DNA of 53,912 nucleotides from Catenulispora pinisilvae (lineage in GTDB: Bacteria > Actinomycetota > Actinomycetes > Streptomycetales > Catenulisporaceae): NCBI RefSeq assembly GCF_015356865.1, contig NZ_JAAFZA010000053.1, positions 1 to 53,912 on the forward strand, in the 5' to 3' direction. Shown piece by piece: positions 38,175-47,332 of the stretch. Position 1 is the first letter of the stretch. The number at the start of each line of letters is the position of its first letter. Under the pieces are notes generated by a model, which had not been told where the DNA came from, searched no databases, and saw only the letters and a list, made by a program, of their open reading frames with translations. The position numbers were made by a program, and so were the translations under genes.

Positions 38175-39515
38175 ATGGGTAAGCGCATCACCGCGGCCGC
38201 CGGGCTGGCCGCCATCGCCCTCACCGCCACGGCGTGTGCCGGCGGCGGCGCCTCCACGCCGAAATCCGACAACACCGGGGCCAAGAGCAGCGGCTCGGGC
38301 ACCGAGCTCGCGGTGCCCACCGGCCCGGTCACCATCACCTTCGAGGAGGCGATGACGATCGGGACGCTGAAGCCGGCGATGGACAAGCTGGTCTCGGACT
38401 TCCAGGCGAAGTACCCGAACATCACCGTCAAGCTTCAGGGCGACCCGGACTACGCCACGATGTACACCAAGGAGAAGGCCGAGGTGCAGGCCGGGAACGC
38501 CCCGACTATCGGCCAGGCCTACGAGAGCTGGGCCGACTACTTCCAGTCCGCCGGCAAGCTGGTCCCGATCAGCGACCTGGCCGGCACCGACACCCCGGCC
38601 GAGATGTCCACGTTCTACAAGGGCATCCAGGCGGACATGAAGCTGCCGGACGGCAAGACCTGGATGTGGCCGTTCAACAAGAGCGTGCTGATCCTGTTCG
38701 CCAACGCCGACCTGCTGGCCCAGGCCGGGCAGAGCGAGCCCAAGACCTGGGACGACTACGCCACCGCCATGAAGGCGGTCTCCAAGAACGGCGTCACCGG
38801 GTCCACCATCGACCCCGGCTCGGCCACCGGCGCGGCGTTCGGCACCCAGTGGTTCGAGATCCTGGCCCGGGCCGACGGCGCGAACCTCTATGACGCCGAC
38901 GGCACCCCGCACCTGAGCGATCCCGGTGTCGTCAAGGCCCTGCAATACATGAAGGACCTGAAGGACGCCAACGCGCTCGCGACCGGCAAGAACTACCCCG
39001 GCGAGACCGCGCTGGGCGCCCAGAAGGGCGTGTTCGACATCTCCTCGGCGGCCGGCTACGGCTTCGAGAACAAGACCGTCGGCGGCAAGTTCAAGCTGGA
39101 CATCTCCGCGCTGCCCTCCGGCCCGTCCGGCGCCGTCAACGAGCTGACCGGCACCAACATCGTGATGTTCAGCGGCGCCAGCGCCGACCAGAAGGCCGCG
39201 GCCTGGGCCTTCCTGAAGTTCATCACCACCCCGGCCGAGCAGGCCCAGTGGGCCGCCACCTCCGGCTATCTGCCGGTGACCAGCCAGGCCATGACCGACC
39301 CGGTGATGCAGGCCTTCGTGGCCAAGAACCCCTACGAGACCGCGGCGGTCTCCGAACTCGACACCGCGTTCACGCTGCCCGGCTTCGACTGGATCTTCAA
39401 GTGCCAGGGCTACGAGGCCACCGCGATCCAGGAGGTGCTGGAGAACGGCAAGCAGCCCTCTGACGCGCTGAACACCGCGCAGGGCGCCTGCACCGCCGCT
39501 AAGGCGCAGGGGTGA
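38175..39515 (+). CDS. extracellular solute-binding lipoprotein (family 1, UgpB-like)
   Basis: This is a 446-aa secreted substrate receptor. The signal peptide ends at Cys21 (LTATAC), a slightly atypical lipobox with Ala at -3, followed by a Gly/Ser/Thr linker. The mature fold shows the family 1 pattern: LVSDFQAKYPNITVKLQGD, WPFNKSVLILFANADLLAQAG, PKTWDDYATAMKAV, and WAFLKFITTPAEQAQWAATSGYLPV. The PFNKSVLILFAN stretch resembles glycerol-3-phosphate binding proteins. Substrate identity is not proven. Its stop overlaps the next permease start by 4 bp. Confidence 0.9.
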   Translation: MGKRITAAAGLAAIALTATACAGGGASTPKSDNTGAKSSGSGTELAVPTGPVTITFEEAMTIGTLKPAMDKLVSDFQAKYPNITVKLQGDPDYATMYTKEKAEVQAGNAPTIGQAYESWADYFQSAGKLVPISDLAGTDTPAEMSTFYKGIQADMKLPDGKTWMWPFNKSVLILFANADLLAQAGQSEPKTWDDYATAMKAVSKNGVTGSTIDPGSATGAAFGTQWFEILARADGANLYDADGTPHLSDPGVVKALQYMKDLKDANALATGKNYPGETALGAQKGVFDISSAAGYGFENKTVGGKFKLDISALPSGPSGAVNELTGTNIVMFSGASADQKAAAWAFLKFITTPAEQAQWAATSGYLPVTSQAMTDPVMQAFVAKNPYETAAVSELDTAFTLPGFDWIFKCQGYEATAIQEVLENGKQPSDALNTAQGACTAAKAQG

Positions 39516-40384
39516 GCAAGACGTCCGCATCCCGCGGCATGGCGGGAGCGAGCCGCGCCGGGCGTTGGGCCCGGCGCGTGCTCGCCGTCGCCATCGGCGT
39601 CGCGTTCGTGTTCCCGTTCTACTGGACCGTGGTGATCTCGCTCGGGCACCCCGGCGAGTTCAGCGACTTCCCGCCGGTGCTGGTGCCGCACTGGGACTGG
39701 TCGAACTGGTCCCGGGCCTGGCATTCGGCGCCGTGGCTGCGGTTGTTCGGGAACACCATCCTGATCGCCTCGTGCACGGTGGTCCTGTGCCTGATCACCT
39801 CGCTGCTGGCCGGCTTCGCCTTCGGCGTGCTGCGCTTCCCCGGCCGCAAGGTACTGACGCTGGTCGTGCTCTCGGTGCTGATGATGCCCGGCACGGTGCT
39901 GATCATCCCGGACTACGTGCTGGCCAACGACCTGCACCTGCTGAACACCTACTGGATCCAGATCATCCCCTGGGGCGCCAGCGTGTTCGGGATCTTCCTG
40001 GTCCGGCAGTTCTTCCTGACCATGCCGTCCGAGATCCTGGACGCCGCGGCGCTGGACGGCGCCTCGCGGCTGCGCTTCCTGCGCTCGATCGGGGTGCCGA
40101 TGGTGCGCCCGGCGCTGGTCATCGTGGCCATCAACGTGTTCCTGGGCTCCTGGAACTCGTTCCTGTGGCCGGTGATCATGACGAACTCCAGCATGGAGTC
40201 CTCCAGCACGGTGCAGCCGGTCGAGGTCGGGCTGTCCACCTTCGCCAACGCCGAGGGCACCGACTTCCCGGGCCTGGCCGCGGCCGTCACCTTCACCACG
40301 CTGCCGGTCATGGTGTTCTTCCTGCTGTTGCAGCGGCAGTTCATCCGCGGCGCGCTGTCGGCGGCCGGAGGCGTGCGTGGCTGA
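39512..40384 (+). CDS. carbohydrate ABC transporter permease (MalG/UgpE type)
   Basis: This is a 290-aa permease with six membrane segments. The EAA loop is MPSEILDAAALDGASRLRFLRSIGVPMVRP. The C-terminal PVMVFFLLLQRQFIRGALSAAGGVRG is the hallmark ending of MalG/UgpE. GTG overlaps the binding-protein stop, and the gene overlaps the HAD gene by 8 bp. It completes the importer with the permease at 37153. Confidence 0.93.
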   Translation: MSKTSASRGMAGASRAGRWARRVLAVAIGVAFVFPFYWTVVISLGHPGEFSDFPPVLVPHWDWSNWSRAWHSAPWLRLFGNTILIASCTVVLCLITSLLAGFAFGVLRFPGRKVLTLVVLSVLMMPGTVLIIPDYVLANDLHLLNTYWIQIIPWGASVFGIFLVRQFFLTMPSEILDAAALDGASRLRFLRSIGVPMVRPALVIVAINVFLGSWNSFLWPVIMTNSSMESSSTVQPVEVGLSTFANAEGTDFPGLAAAVTFTTLPVMVFFLLLQRQFIRGALSAAGGVRG

Positions 40385-41114
40385 GGCACAGACCACAGAC
40401 CGCCGGCCGATCCTGGTCGTCGACTTCGACGGCACCGTCTACCGCGACGACGCCCCGGTCCGGTTCTACGCCGAGCACGCCGCCGGCGGCCTGCCGGCGG
40501 AGTGGCGCGGCCGGTTCCTCGACCTGTTCGGCGCCTACCTCGACCGCGGGGTGGCGGCGGCGGACGGCGTGGCCGACGAGGCCGTGGCCGCCGTGCTGCG
40601 CAGCTCGGTCGACGCCTGGGGCGCCGCCGCCGGGCTCGCCGCGCTGTCCGGGGTCGGCCCGGCGGCCACCGAGGAGGCGTTCCTGGCCAGCCGGCAGTAC
40701 ATGCTGACCGCGGCCTGCCGGGTCACGGCGGTCCCGGCGCTGGTCGAGGCGCTCGCCAAGCTGCGCGGCCGAGTACGGATCGTGCTGGCCACCAACAGCC
40801 CGGCCGGCGGCTTGGCGCCGCTGCTGGACCGGCTCGGGGTCACCGCCCTGTTCGAGGAGGTCGTCTCCGGCGCCAACAAACCTGAGGGACTGCGGCGGTG
40901 GATCGCCGCGGAGCTGGCCGACCGGCCGGCCGCCGAGCTCTTCTCGCTCGGCGACCACTACTTCAACGAGATCGAACCCGCGATGGCGGTCGGCGCGTGC
41001 GCCGGCTACATCGACCGGTTCGGCCGCGCCGACGGCCCCGCGACGGTCTGCGCCGCTGTGGTCGAGGACATCCTGCCCGGGATCTTCTCCTGGGCCGGCG
41101 CGCACAATTCATAG
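40377..41114 (+). CDS. HAD-family phosphatase linked to ABC importer
   Basis: This is a 245-aa HAD phosphatase. Motif I is VVDFDGTVYRDD, motif II is LATNSPAGG, the motif III lysine is in SGANKPEGLRRW, and motif IV is FSLGDHYFNEIEP. The GTG overlaps the permease stop (GTGGCTGA), which means it is made with the importer. Removing phosphate from the imported or primed substrate is the natural hypothesis. It is unlike the other HAD protein at 32676 in cap and length. Confidence 0.85.
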   Translation: MAEAQTTDRRPILVVDFDGTVYRDDAPVRFYAEHAAGGLPAEWRGRFLDLFGAYLDRGVAAADGVADEAVAAVLRSSVDAWGAAAGLAALSGVGPAATEEAFLASRQYMLTAACRVTAVPALVEALAKLRGRVRIVLATNSPAGGLAPLLDRLGVTALFEEVVSGANKPEGLRRWIAAELADRPAAELFSLGDHYFNEIEPAMAVGACAGYIDRFGRADGPATVCAAVVEDILPGIFSWAGAHNS

Positions 41115-41131
41115 GAAGAACACGAATTCAC

Positions 41132-42439
41132 ATGGCAGCAACCGTCGAGTTCTGGGGCGGGGTCGGCGTCATCGGCTCCAGCAAGGTCCTGATCACCGAG
41201 GGGGACCACCGGGTCCTGCTCGATTTCGGGCTCGACATCCCCCGAGGCACCGACCTGTTCCGGCCGCCGGTCGTGCCCCGGCAGCACCGCTACCTCGCCG
41301 ACCGGCTGCGGGTCGGCGCGGCGCCGCGGGTGCCGGGGGTCTACGACCCGGCGATGATCGAACCCGTAGCTGGGATCGATGCTGTTCCGCTGGCCGAGGA
41401 GGGCCCGGCGACGGCGGTGTTCGTCAGCCACGCCCACATCGACCACTGCGGGCTGGTCGGGACCCTGCGGCCGGGGATCGAGGTGCACGCCGCCCCGGAG
41501 ACCGTCGCGGTGATGCGCGCGCTGGCCGAGGCCGGGGACGGCCTGCCCGGCGGCGATCCGGACTGGCAGGGGCTGGCCGACTCCACGCCGGTGCGCTTCG
41601 GCCCGATGACCGTGGAGCGGATCACCGTCGACCACGATGTGCCCGGAGCCAGCGCCTACCTGGTCACCACCTCTGACGGCGTAGTGGCCTTCACCGGCGA
41701 CATCCGGTTCCACGGCCGCGCGCCGGAGCGCGCCTGGCGGCTGGCCGAGCGCGCCGCGGGCTGTGAGATGTTCGTCACAGAGGGCACCGCTTTGGGCTTG
41801 CCGGTGTTCCCGGGGCTGGTACGCACCGAGGACGACGTGGTCCGGGACTTCGCCTCGGCGCTGGCGGACGCGCGCGGGGACCTGGTGCTGCTGGCGATGT
41901 ATCCGCGCGATCTGGAGCGGGTCGCGGAGTTCATCGAAGTGGCCGGGGCGGCCGGGCGGCAGATCCTCTGGGGGGAGGCCGTGGCGGCCTTCCTGCGGGC
42001 CTTGGACATCCAGGGTGTGGTGGCGTACTCCGAGGTGGGCCTGGAGGCCATCCAGGCTGCTCCGGGGGACTGGGTCTACCAGCCGGATCTGCGCGACCTG
42101 CGCGGCATCCCGGACCTGGCGGACCTGCCGGTCGGGGACCGGACCGTGTGGCTGCACGCCAACGGGGAGCCGCTGGGCCCGTTCGAGTCGCGCTGGGCGC
42201 TGTTCATGGAGTGGCTGGACGTCCTGGGCATCCCGCTGCGCCGGATCGGCTCGTTCGGCCACGCCACCGCCGACGACCTGCACACCCTGGTGCACCGGGT
42301 GGCGCCGCGGACCGTGGTGCCGATCCACACCGACGCCCCCGAGCGGCTGCACCCGGTGGCCGGACCGACCCGGCTGCTGCCGATTCTGGCGCAGCCGTAT
42401 GACCTGGGGGGTCACCCGATTGAGCGAACCTGGGCTTGA
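41132..42439 (+). CDS. metallo-beta-lactamase-fold hydrolase (RNase J-like)
   Basis: This is a 435-aa MBL-fold enzyme. It starts with VEFWGGVGVIGSSKVLI and LLDFGLD, as in RNase J-type proteins. The metal site is SHAHIDHCG, His in VDHDVPGAS, and Asp in FTGDIRFHG. The C-terminal VVPIHTDAPERL supplies the last His and resembles the RNase J/CPSF VIPVHG region. The canonical beta-CASP motif is not fully evident. Nuclease, phosphodiesterase or phosphonate-type activity are all possible. It is 17 bp after the HAD gene, with AGGAAGAA upstream, so it is an operon member. Confidence 0.82.
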   Translation: MAATVEFWGGVGVIGSSKVLITEGDHRVLLDFGLDIPRGTDLFRPPVVPRQHRYLADRLRVGAAPRVPGVYDPAMIEPVAGIDAVPLAEEGPATAVFVSHAHIDHCGLVGTLRPGIEVHAAPETVAVMRALAEAGDGLPGGDPDWQGLADSTPVRFGPMTVERITVDHDVPGASAYLVTTSDGVVAFTGDIRFHGRAPERAWRLAERAAGCEMFVTEGTALGLPVFPGLVRTEDDVVRDFASALADARGDLVLLAMYPRDLERVAEFIEVAGAAGRQILWGEAVAAFLRALDIQGVVAYSEVGLEAIQAAPGDWVYQPDLRDLRGIPDLADLPVGDRTVWLHANGEPLGPFESRWALFMEWLDVLGIPLRRIGSFGHATADDLHTLVHRVAPRTVVPIHTDAPERLHPVAGPTRLLPILAQPYDLGGHPIERTWA

Positions 42440-42669
42440 TTCGCAACCTCGGAGGGGGATGAAGCGTCTGGTTCTGCGAGAGCGGGGGCGGGCCGGCTCA
42501 GGAGGCGGCGCGCTCGCCATCGGGCGGCGGTCGGGGGTGACGGCGGAACGGATCGGTGCCGAGCTGGGGCGGAACTGGTTCTCCCGCCGTCCAACGCCTG
42601 CCCGGACCGCCGTTTGTCCTTATATATGACGTGTATGACCAACGCCGGGCCGGCGGTGCGGGGATTCGG

Positions 42670-42972
42670 CTATGCGTCCTCGGCGTTCGGTCCCGCGACC
42701 GTCACCCCGTCAGCGGCCCGCCGGACGTGGATGCAGTCGCCGGGGCACTCCTTCGCCGAGTCGAAGACCGCCAGCACCAGATCGGCCGGGACCGGTACAC
42801 GCGCCTCGGCGCCGGTGCGCAGTTCGGCGTCCGGGCCGTCCTTCACGTAGGCCACGCCGTCGATGTCGAGTTCGAACACATCCGGCGCGTACTGTGCGCA
42901 GATGCCGTCGCCCGTACACAGATCGTGGTCGATCCAGACCTCTAGCGCATCCGTGTCAGTAGTGGCCGTCAT
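42670..42972 (-). CDS. small ferredoxin (3Fe-4S type)
   Basis: This is a 100-aa acidic electron carrier. [20 protein letters not shown] carries two cysteines in C-x5-C, and ECPGDCIHV carries two more. This pattern is seen in single-cluster 3Fe-4S ferredoxins of actinobacteria. The ATG at 42972 is chosen because homologues start just before VWIDHDLC and TAGCGT lies 7 nt upstream. It is divergent from arc, an arrangement recalled from other actinobacteria. The redox partner is unknown. Confidence 0.9.
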   Translation of the reverse strand: MTATTDTDALEVWIDHDLCTGDGICAQYAPDVFELDIDGVAYVKDGPDAELRTGAEARVPVPADLVLAVFDSAKECPGDCIHVRRAADGVTVAGPNAEDA

Positions 42973-42979
42973 ATTCGAG

Positions 42980-42985
42980 ACGCTA
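42980..42985 (-). promoter_or_regulatory. -10 element TAGCGT of ferredoxin gene
   Basis: TAGCGT on the minus strand ends 7 nt before the ATG at 42972, with spacer CTCGAAT. A leaderless transcript is predicted. Confidence 0.5.
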
Positions 42986-43122
42986 TCAAGGTCGGGCGCA
43001 GAACCGGGCGCCGGTCTCAGTCGTTGATCCAATGCTGCTCGACAAAGAACCACCGGTGGGCAAGGATCGGATCACAACTCCGTACCGGCGCAACATAACC
43101 AGCCGAGTGAGGGGGAATCGTG

Positions 43123-43296
43123 ATGACGACAGGCCTTGTTGTTCCTACGAAGAACACCCGAGTTCCGGACCCGCGGGGGATGCCGCTCCCGGTCTCGGTG
43201 GCAACTGCACAACATTCAGCGGTTTCAAGAACGCCTCCGCTAGGCAGGACAGCAGCAAGGAAGTTCTTGAGCATCGCAGCTTCCGGCGGGAGGTGA
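43123..43296 (+). CDS. candidate small ORF immediately upstream of arc
   Basis: A 57-codon frame (ATG at 43123, GTG at 43120) is preceded by GAGGGGGAATC, a strong ribosome binding site. It ends in a TGA inside the arc Shine-Dalgarno region, 5 bp before the arc GTG. The product starts [19 protein letters not shown]. Its third codon positions are clearly less GC-rich than neighbouring genes, which argues against a conserved coding gene. It may be a leader peptide for arc or a chance frame. Confidence 0.3.
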   Translation: MTTGLVVPTKNTRVPDPRGMPLPVSVATAQHSAVSRTPPLGRTAARKFLSIAASGGR

Positions 43297-43301
43297 GGAC
43301 C

Positions 43302-45086
43302 GTGCCAGCACACGACGACGACATCCGCGAGGGCGCCGGCCGCGCGAGCCGAGGATCGGACGACCTCGCTGCCCAGGTCACGTACCTGGAGCAGGAGATC
43401 GCCGTCCTGCGGCGCAGACTCCGCGACACCGCGGACGCCCCACGGGGCGGCCGGGCCGTGGAGGAGCGGATCAACGAGTTGCAGGCCACTGTGGCCGGGC
43501 TCACGAGCCAGAACGAACGGCTGGTGGCGACTCTTCGTGAGGCGCGTGACCAGATCGTGGCGTTGAAGGAGGAGATCGACCGCCTCGCGCAGCCGCCGAG
43601 CGGTTTCGGGGTGTTCCTGGAGGACGCCGGCGAAGGCAACGCCGACATCTTCACGGGCGGCCGCAAGATGCGGGTGTCCGTGAGTCCCTCCATCGAGCCC
43701 GGAACATTGACCCCCGGCCAGGAGGTGATGCTGAACGAGGCCCTGAACGTGGTCGCCGCGTTCGGCTTCGAGAGTGTCGGGGAGATCGTCAGCCTCAAGG
43801 AGATCCTGGAGGACGGCAGCCGCGCCCTGGTCACCGGGCGCACCGACGAGGAGCACGTGGTGCGCCTGGCCGAGCCGCTGCTGGAGTCCGGCGTCAAGCT
43901 GCGCCCCGGCGACGCCTTGCTGATGGAGCCGCGCAGCGGCTACGTCTACGAGGTCATCCCCAAGTCCGAGGTCGAAGACCTCGTGCTGGAGGAGGTGCCG
44001 GACATCTCCTACCTGGAGATCGGCGGCCTGGACGGCCAGATCGAGCTGATCCGCGACGCCGTCGAGCTCCCGTATCTGCACCCTGACCTGTTCAAGGAGC
44101 ACAAGCTCCGGCCGCCCAAGGGCGTGCTGCTGTACGGGCCTCCCGGCTGTGGCAAGACCCTGATCGCCAAGGCGGTGGCGAACTCGCTGGCCAAGAAGGT
44201 CGCCGAGGTGACCGGCTCGGACAACGTGAAGAGCTACTTCCTCAACATCAAGGGCCCGGAGCTGCTCAACAAGTACGTCGGCGAGACCGAGCGGCACATC
44301 CGCCTGGTCTTCCAGCGGGCTCGTGAGAAGGCCAGCGAGGGTGCCCCGGTCATCGTGTTCTTCGACGAGATGGACTCGCTGTTCCGCACCCGCGGCAGCG
44401 GCATCAGCTCCGACGTGGAGAACACCATCGTCCCGCAGCTGCTCTCGGAGATCGACGGCGTCGAGGGCCTGGAGAACGTCATCGTCATCGGCGCCTCCAA
44501 CCGCGAGGACATGATCGACCCGGCGATCCTGCGCCCGGGCCGGCTGGACGTGAAGATCAAGATCGAGCGTCCGGACGCCGAGGCGGCCAAGGACATCTTC
44601 GGCAAGTACGTCACCACCGAACTCCCGCTGCACGCCGACGACCTCGCCGAGCACAGCGGAGACCGGCAGGAGACGGTCACGGCGATGATCCAGGCCACGG
44701 TCGAGCGGATGTACAGCGAGATCGACGAGAACCGGTTCCTGGAGGTGACCTACGCCAACGGGGACAAGGAGGTCATGTACTTCCGCGACTTCAACTCCGG
44801 CGCGATGATCCAGAACATCGTCGACCGCGCGAAGAAGTCCGCGATCAAGGACTTCCTGGACCACAAGCAGAAGGGTCTGCGCGTCTCCCACCTTCTCGGC
44901 GCCTGCGTCGATGAGTTCAAGGAGAACGAGGACCTGCCGAACACCACCAACCCCGACGACTGGGCCCGCATCTCCGGCAAGAAGGGCGAGCGGATCGTGT
45001 TCATCCGCACGCTGGTCACCGGCAAGCGCGGCGGCGACACCGGCCGCTCCATCGACACGATCGCCAGCACCGGTCAGTACCTGTAG
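43302..45086 (+). CDS. arc: proteasome-activating AAA ATPase ARC/Mpa
   Basis: ARC hexamers capture pupylated proteins through coiled coils, unfold them and feed the 20S proteasome. The 594-aa protein has an N-terminal coiled coil (about 24-97), two OB domains (about 100-225), Walker A GPPGCGKT (279-286), pore loop KYVGE (324-328), Walker B FFDEMD (353-358) and SRH (ILRPGRLD). The C-terminal GQYL motif that docks on the proteasome is intact. The GTG at 43302 follows GGGAGGTGAGG and matches homologue N-termini; a longer frame to 43032 is not conserved. Confidence 0.97.
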   Translation: MPAHDDDIREGAGRASRGSDDLAAQVTYLEQEIAVLRRRLRDTADAPRGGRAVEERINELQATVAGLTSQNERLVATLREARDQIVALKEEIDRLAQPPSGFGVFLEDAGEGNADIFTGGRKMRVSVSPSIEPGTLTPGQEVMLNEALNVVAAFGFESVGEIVSLKEILEDGSRALVTGRTDEEHVVRLAEPLLESGVKLRPGDALLMEPRSGYVYEVIPKSEVEDLVLEEVPDISYLEIGGLDGQIELIRDAVELPYLHPDLFKEHKLRPPKGVLLYGPPGCGKTLIAKAVANSLAKKVAEVTGSDNVKSYFLNIKGPELLNKYVGETERHIRLVFQRAREKASEGAPVIVFFDEMDSLFRTRGSGISSDVENTIVPQLLSEIDGVEGLENVIVIGASNREDMIDPAILRPGRLDVKIKIERPDAEAAKDIFGKYVTTELPLHADDLAEHSGDRQETVTAMIQATVERMYSEIDENRFLEVTYANGDKEVMYFRDFNSGAMIQNIVDRAKKSAIKDFLDHKQKGLRVSHLLGACVDEFKENEDLPNTTNPDDWARISGKKGERIVFIRTLVTGKRGGDTGRSIDTIASTGQYL

Positions 45087-45114
45087 TACCCGCAGTACCC
45101 GGCAAGGCCTGAGC

Positions 45115-45166
45115 GCCGCCCGCACGCTGTCACCATCGACAGCGCGCGGGCGGCGTGTGCGTTTTT
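45115..45166 (+). terminator. intrinsic terminator after arc
   Basis: GCCGCCCGC-A-CGCTGTC pairs with GACAGCG-C-GCGGGCGGC around ACCATC, and GTTTTT follows at 45161. This separates arc from dop transcription. Confidence 0.85.
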
Positions 45167-45292
45167 CCCGGGCGGCAACCCGCCATCGGCCCACGATTCA
45201 TTGATCACCCCCCGGGTACACACACCGAGTGGCAACCCATCACCCCAGCAAAAACCGTGCACAAGGCACTGCCACACGTCACCCCCGCGGAA

Positions 45293-45298
45293 TAAGGT
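45293..45298 (+). promoter_or_regulatory. -10 element TAAGGT of dop
   Basis: TAAGGT ends 7 nt before the ATG at 45306. The surrounding CGCGGNATAAGGTGG (45286-45300) is repeated before pafA. AAGGTGG may double as a Shine-Dalgarno sequence. Confidence 0.5.
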
Positions 45299-45305
45299 GG
45301 CCGGT

Positions 45306-46817
45306 ATGAGCGTGTGGCGAATCATGGGCACCGAGACCGAGTACGGCATTTCTGTACCAGGAAACCCCGGCGCCAACGCGATGCTGATCTCGTCCCAGAT
45401 CGTCAACTCCTACGCCGCGGCCATGCACCGGGCCCGCCGCGCGCGCTGGGACTTCGAGGAAGAGAACCCACTGCGGGACGCCCGAGGGTTCGACCTGGCC
45501 CGGGATATCGCCGACGCCAGCCAGCTCACCGACGAGGACGCGGGCCTGGCCAACGTGATCCTCACCAACGGCGCGCGCCTGTATGTCGACCACGCGCACC
45601 CGGAGTACTCCTCGCCGGAGGTCACCAACCCGCGTGACGCGGTGATCTGGGACAAGGCCGGGGAGTGGATCATGGCCGAGGCCTCGCGCCGGGCCGCCGA
45701 GATCCCCGGCACCGCGCCGATCAACCTGTACAAGAACAACACCGACAACAAGGGCGCCTCCTACGGCTCGCATGAGAACTACCTCATGCAGCGGACCACC
45801 CCCTTCGCCGACATCGTGCGCAACCTGACCCCGTTCTTCGTCTCCCGGCAGGTGGTCACCGGCGCCGGGCGGGTCGGCATCGGCCAGGACGGCCGCGCGC
45901 ACGGCTTCCAGATCTCCCAGCGCGCCGACTTCTTCGAGGTCGAGGTGGGCCTGGAGACCACCCTCAAGCGTCCGATCATCAACACCCGCGACGAGCCGCA
46001 CGCCGATCCTGAGCGCTACCGCCGGCTGCACGTCATCATCGGCGACGCCAACCTGGCCGAGATCTCCATCTACCTCAAGATGGGCACCACCTCGCTGGTC
46101 CTGGCGATGATCGAGGAGCGCTTCATGTCCACCGACCTGTCGGTGGAGGCTCCGGTGCGCACCCTGCACCAGGTCAGCCACGACCCGACGCTGCGGCAGC
46201 TGGTGACGCTGCGCAGCGGCCGCAAGCTCACCGCGGTGCAGTTGCAGATGGAGTACTGCGAGCAGGCCCGCAAGTTCGTGGAGGACCGCTACGGCTCCGA
46301 CGTGGACGACGTCACCAAGGACGTGCTGGAGCGCTGGGAGTCGGTGCTCACCCGGCTGGAGTCCGACCCGATGACGCTGTCCAAGGAGCTGGACTGGGTC
46401 GCCAAGTACGAGATCCTGCAGGGCTACCGCAAGCGCGACAGCCTGGACTGGGACTCCTCGCGCCTGGAGCTGGTGGACCTGCAGTACTCCGACGTGCGCC
46501 CGGCGAAGGGCCTGTACCAGCGTCTGGCGGCCCGCGGGCGGTTCGAGCGCATCACCACCGACGAGCGGATCCGCCAGGCCGTGGACCACCCGCCGGAGGA
46601 CACCAGGGCCTACTTCCGGGGCCGGTGTCTGGACAAGTACGCGGACTCCGTGGCCGCCGCGTCCTGGGACTCCGTGATCTTCGACGTGCCCGGCCGGGAG
46701 TCGTTGCAACGGGTGCCGACGCTGGAACCGACCCGCGGAACCAAACAGCACGTCCAAGCGTTGATCGATCGAAGCCGTACCGCCGAGGATCTGGTACGCG
46801 CACTGACCGAGGGCTGA
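45306..46817 (+). CDS. dop: Pup deamidase / depupylase
   Basis: Dop converts the C-terminal Gln of Pup to Glu and removes Pup from proteins. The 503-aa glutamine-synthetase-like protein starts [16 protein letters not shown] with the ATP/Mg glutamates (E10, E12). It contains the Dop-specific loop (about 41-65, [20 protein letters not shown]). Asp95 in [17 protein letters not shown] is at the catalytic position. The C-terminal domain ends [12 protein letters not shown]. Distinction from PafA rests on the Dop loop and the [10 protein letters not shown] motif. It has its own promoter and a strong hairpin after it. Confidence 0.97.
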   Translation: MSVWRIMGTETEYGISVPGNPGANAMLISSQIVNSYAAAMHRARRARWDFEEENPLRDARGFDLARDIADASQLTDEDAGLANVILTNGARLYVDHAHPEYSSPEVTNPRDAVIWDKAGEWIMAEASRRAAEIPGTAPINLYKNNTDNKGASYGSHENYLMQRTTPFADIVRNLTPFFVSRQVVTGAGRVGIGQDGRAHGFQISQRADFFEVEVGLETTLKRPIINTRDEPHADPERYRRLHVIIGDANLAEISIYLKMGTTSLVLAMIEERFMSTDLSVEAPVRTLHQVSHDPTLRQLVTLRSGRKLTAVQLQMEYCEQARKFVEDRYGSDVDDVTKDVLERWESVLTRLESDPMTLSKELDWVAKYEILQGYRKRDSLDWDSSRLELVDLQYSDVRPAKGLYQRLAARGRFERITTDERIRQAVDHPPEDTRAYFRGRCLDKYADSVAAASWDSVIFDVPGRESLQRVPTLEPTRGTKQHVQALIDRSRTAEDLVRALTEG

Positions 46818-46833
46818 GACGGAACGTGTCACA

Positions 46834-46869
46834 TTCCAGGACCAGCGCCTCCCGGCGCTGGTCCTGGAA
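46834..46869. terminator. terminator hairpin after dop
   Basis: This is a perfect 16-bp stem, TTCCAGGACCAGCGCC with its complement, around TCCC, 17 bp after the dop stop. It isolates dop from the pup operon. Confidence 0.85.
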
Positions 46870-47046
46870 CTTTCACCGGTTGTCACGCCCACCCGTCTCC
46901 CACCACCGCCCGTCAAGGGGGTGCTTCGCACCGCTGAACTTTTTTTGCCGTCACCCCCATCGCGAGTGGAATACCTCCGTTCGGGGGAAGTTGAAGCTAG
47001 AGTGAGGAAGATCGGCAACCTTGCCGAGGAGTGGGAGAGGGCTGAG

Positions 47047-47256
47047 ATGGCAGCGGACGAACGCGGCGGCCAGCAGCATGCGAACCGCGACAAGCAAGAG
47101 GTCGAGGAGACCGCCCCGGAGGCGAGCAACGACCTCCAGGAGCGCCAGGAGAAGATCTCCGAGGACGTCGACTCCATGCTGGACGAGATCGACGAGGTGC
47201 TGGAGGCCAACTCCGAGGACTTCGTCCGGGGCTTCGTTCAGAAGGGTGGCCAGTGA
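47047..47256 (+). CDS. pup: prokaryotic ubiquitin-like protein Pup
   Basis: Pup is the protein tag for proteasomal degradation. The 69-aa disordered protein contains the ARC-binding helix region (LQERQEKISEDVDSMLDEID) and the conserved C-terminus EDFVRGFVQKGGQ. It ends in Gln, so Dop must deamidate it to GGE before PafA can ligate it. The ATG at 47047 has GAGAGGG upstream; the longer upstream frame is not Pup-like. It is first in the pup-prcB-prcA cluster. Confidence 0.97.
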   Translation: MAADERGGQQHANRDKQEVEETAPEASNDLQERQEKISEDVDSMLDEIDEVLEANSEDFVRGFVQKGGQ

Positions 47257-47332
47257 GGTTCGCGATCAACTAGGGTCGCACCACATCAAGGTCCGATTTC
47301 GTACCGAACCTTTATAGAAGGGGATTGCTGAA

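Larger units (their letters stand above)
42973..43301. other. ferredoxin-arc intergenic region
   Basis: These 329 bp are AT-richer than their surroundings. They contain the ferredoxin promoter at 42980-42985 and a short open frame (43123-43296) ending 5 bp before arc. No other element is recognised. Confidence 0.6.

Noticed and set aside
42459..42629. 56-codon ORF after the MBL gene with GGAGGGGG just before its ATG
   Set aside because: The ribosome site is too close to the ATG. The product is basic, low complexity and without similarity, and it continues a shadow frame of the preceding gene.
43032..43301. N-terminal extension of ARC by 90 residues
   Set aside because: The extension is not homologue-like, its codon use is poor, and the GTG at 43302 has a strong ribosome site and the expected ARC N-terminus.
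46921..47046. N-terminal extension of Pup by 42 residues
   Set aside because: Pup is about 65-70 aa. The ATG at 47047 has a good ribosome site and a Pup-like N-terminus.
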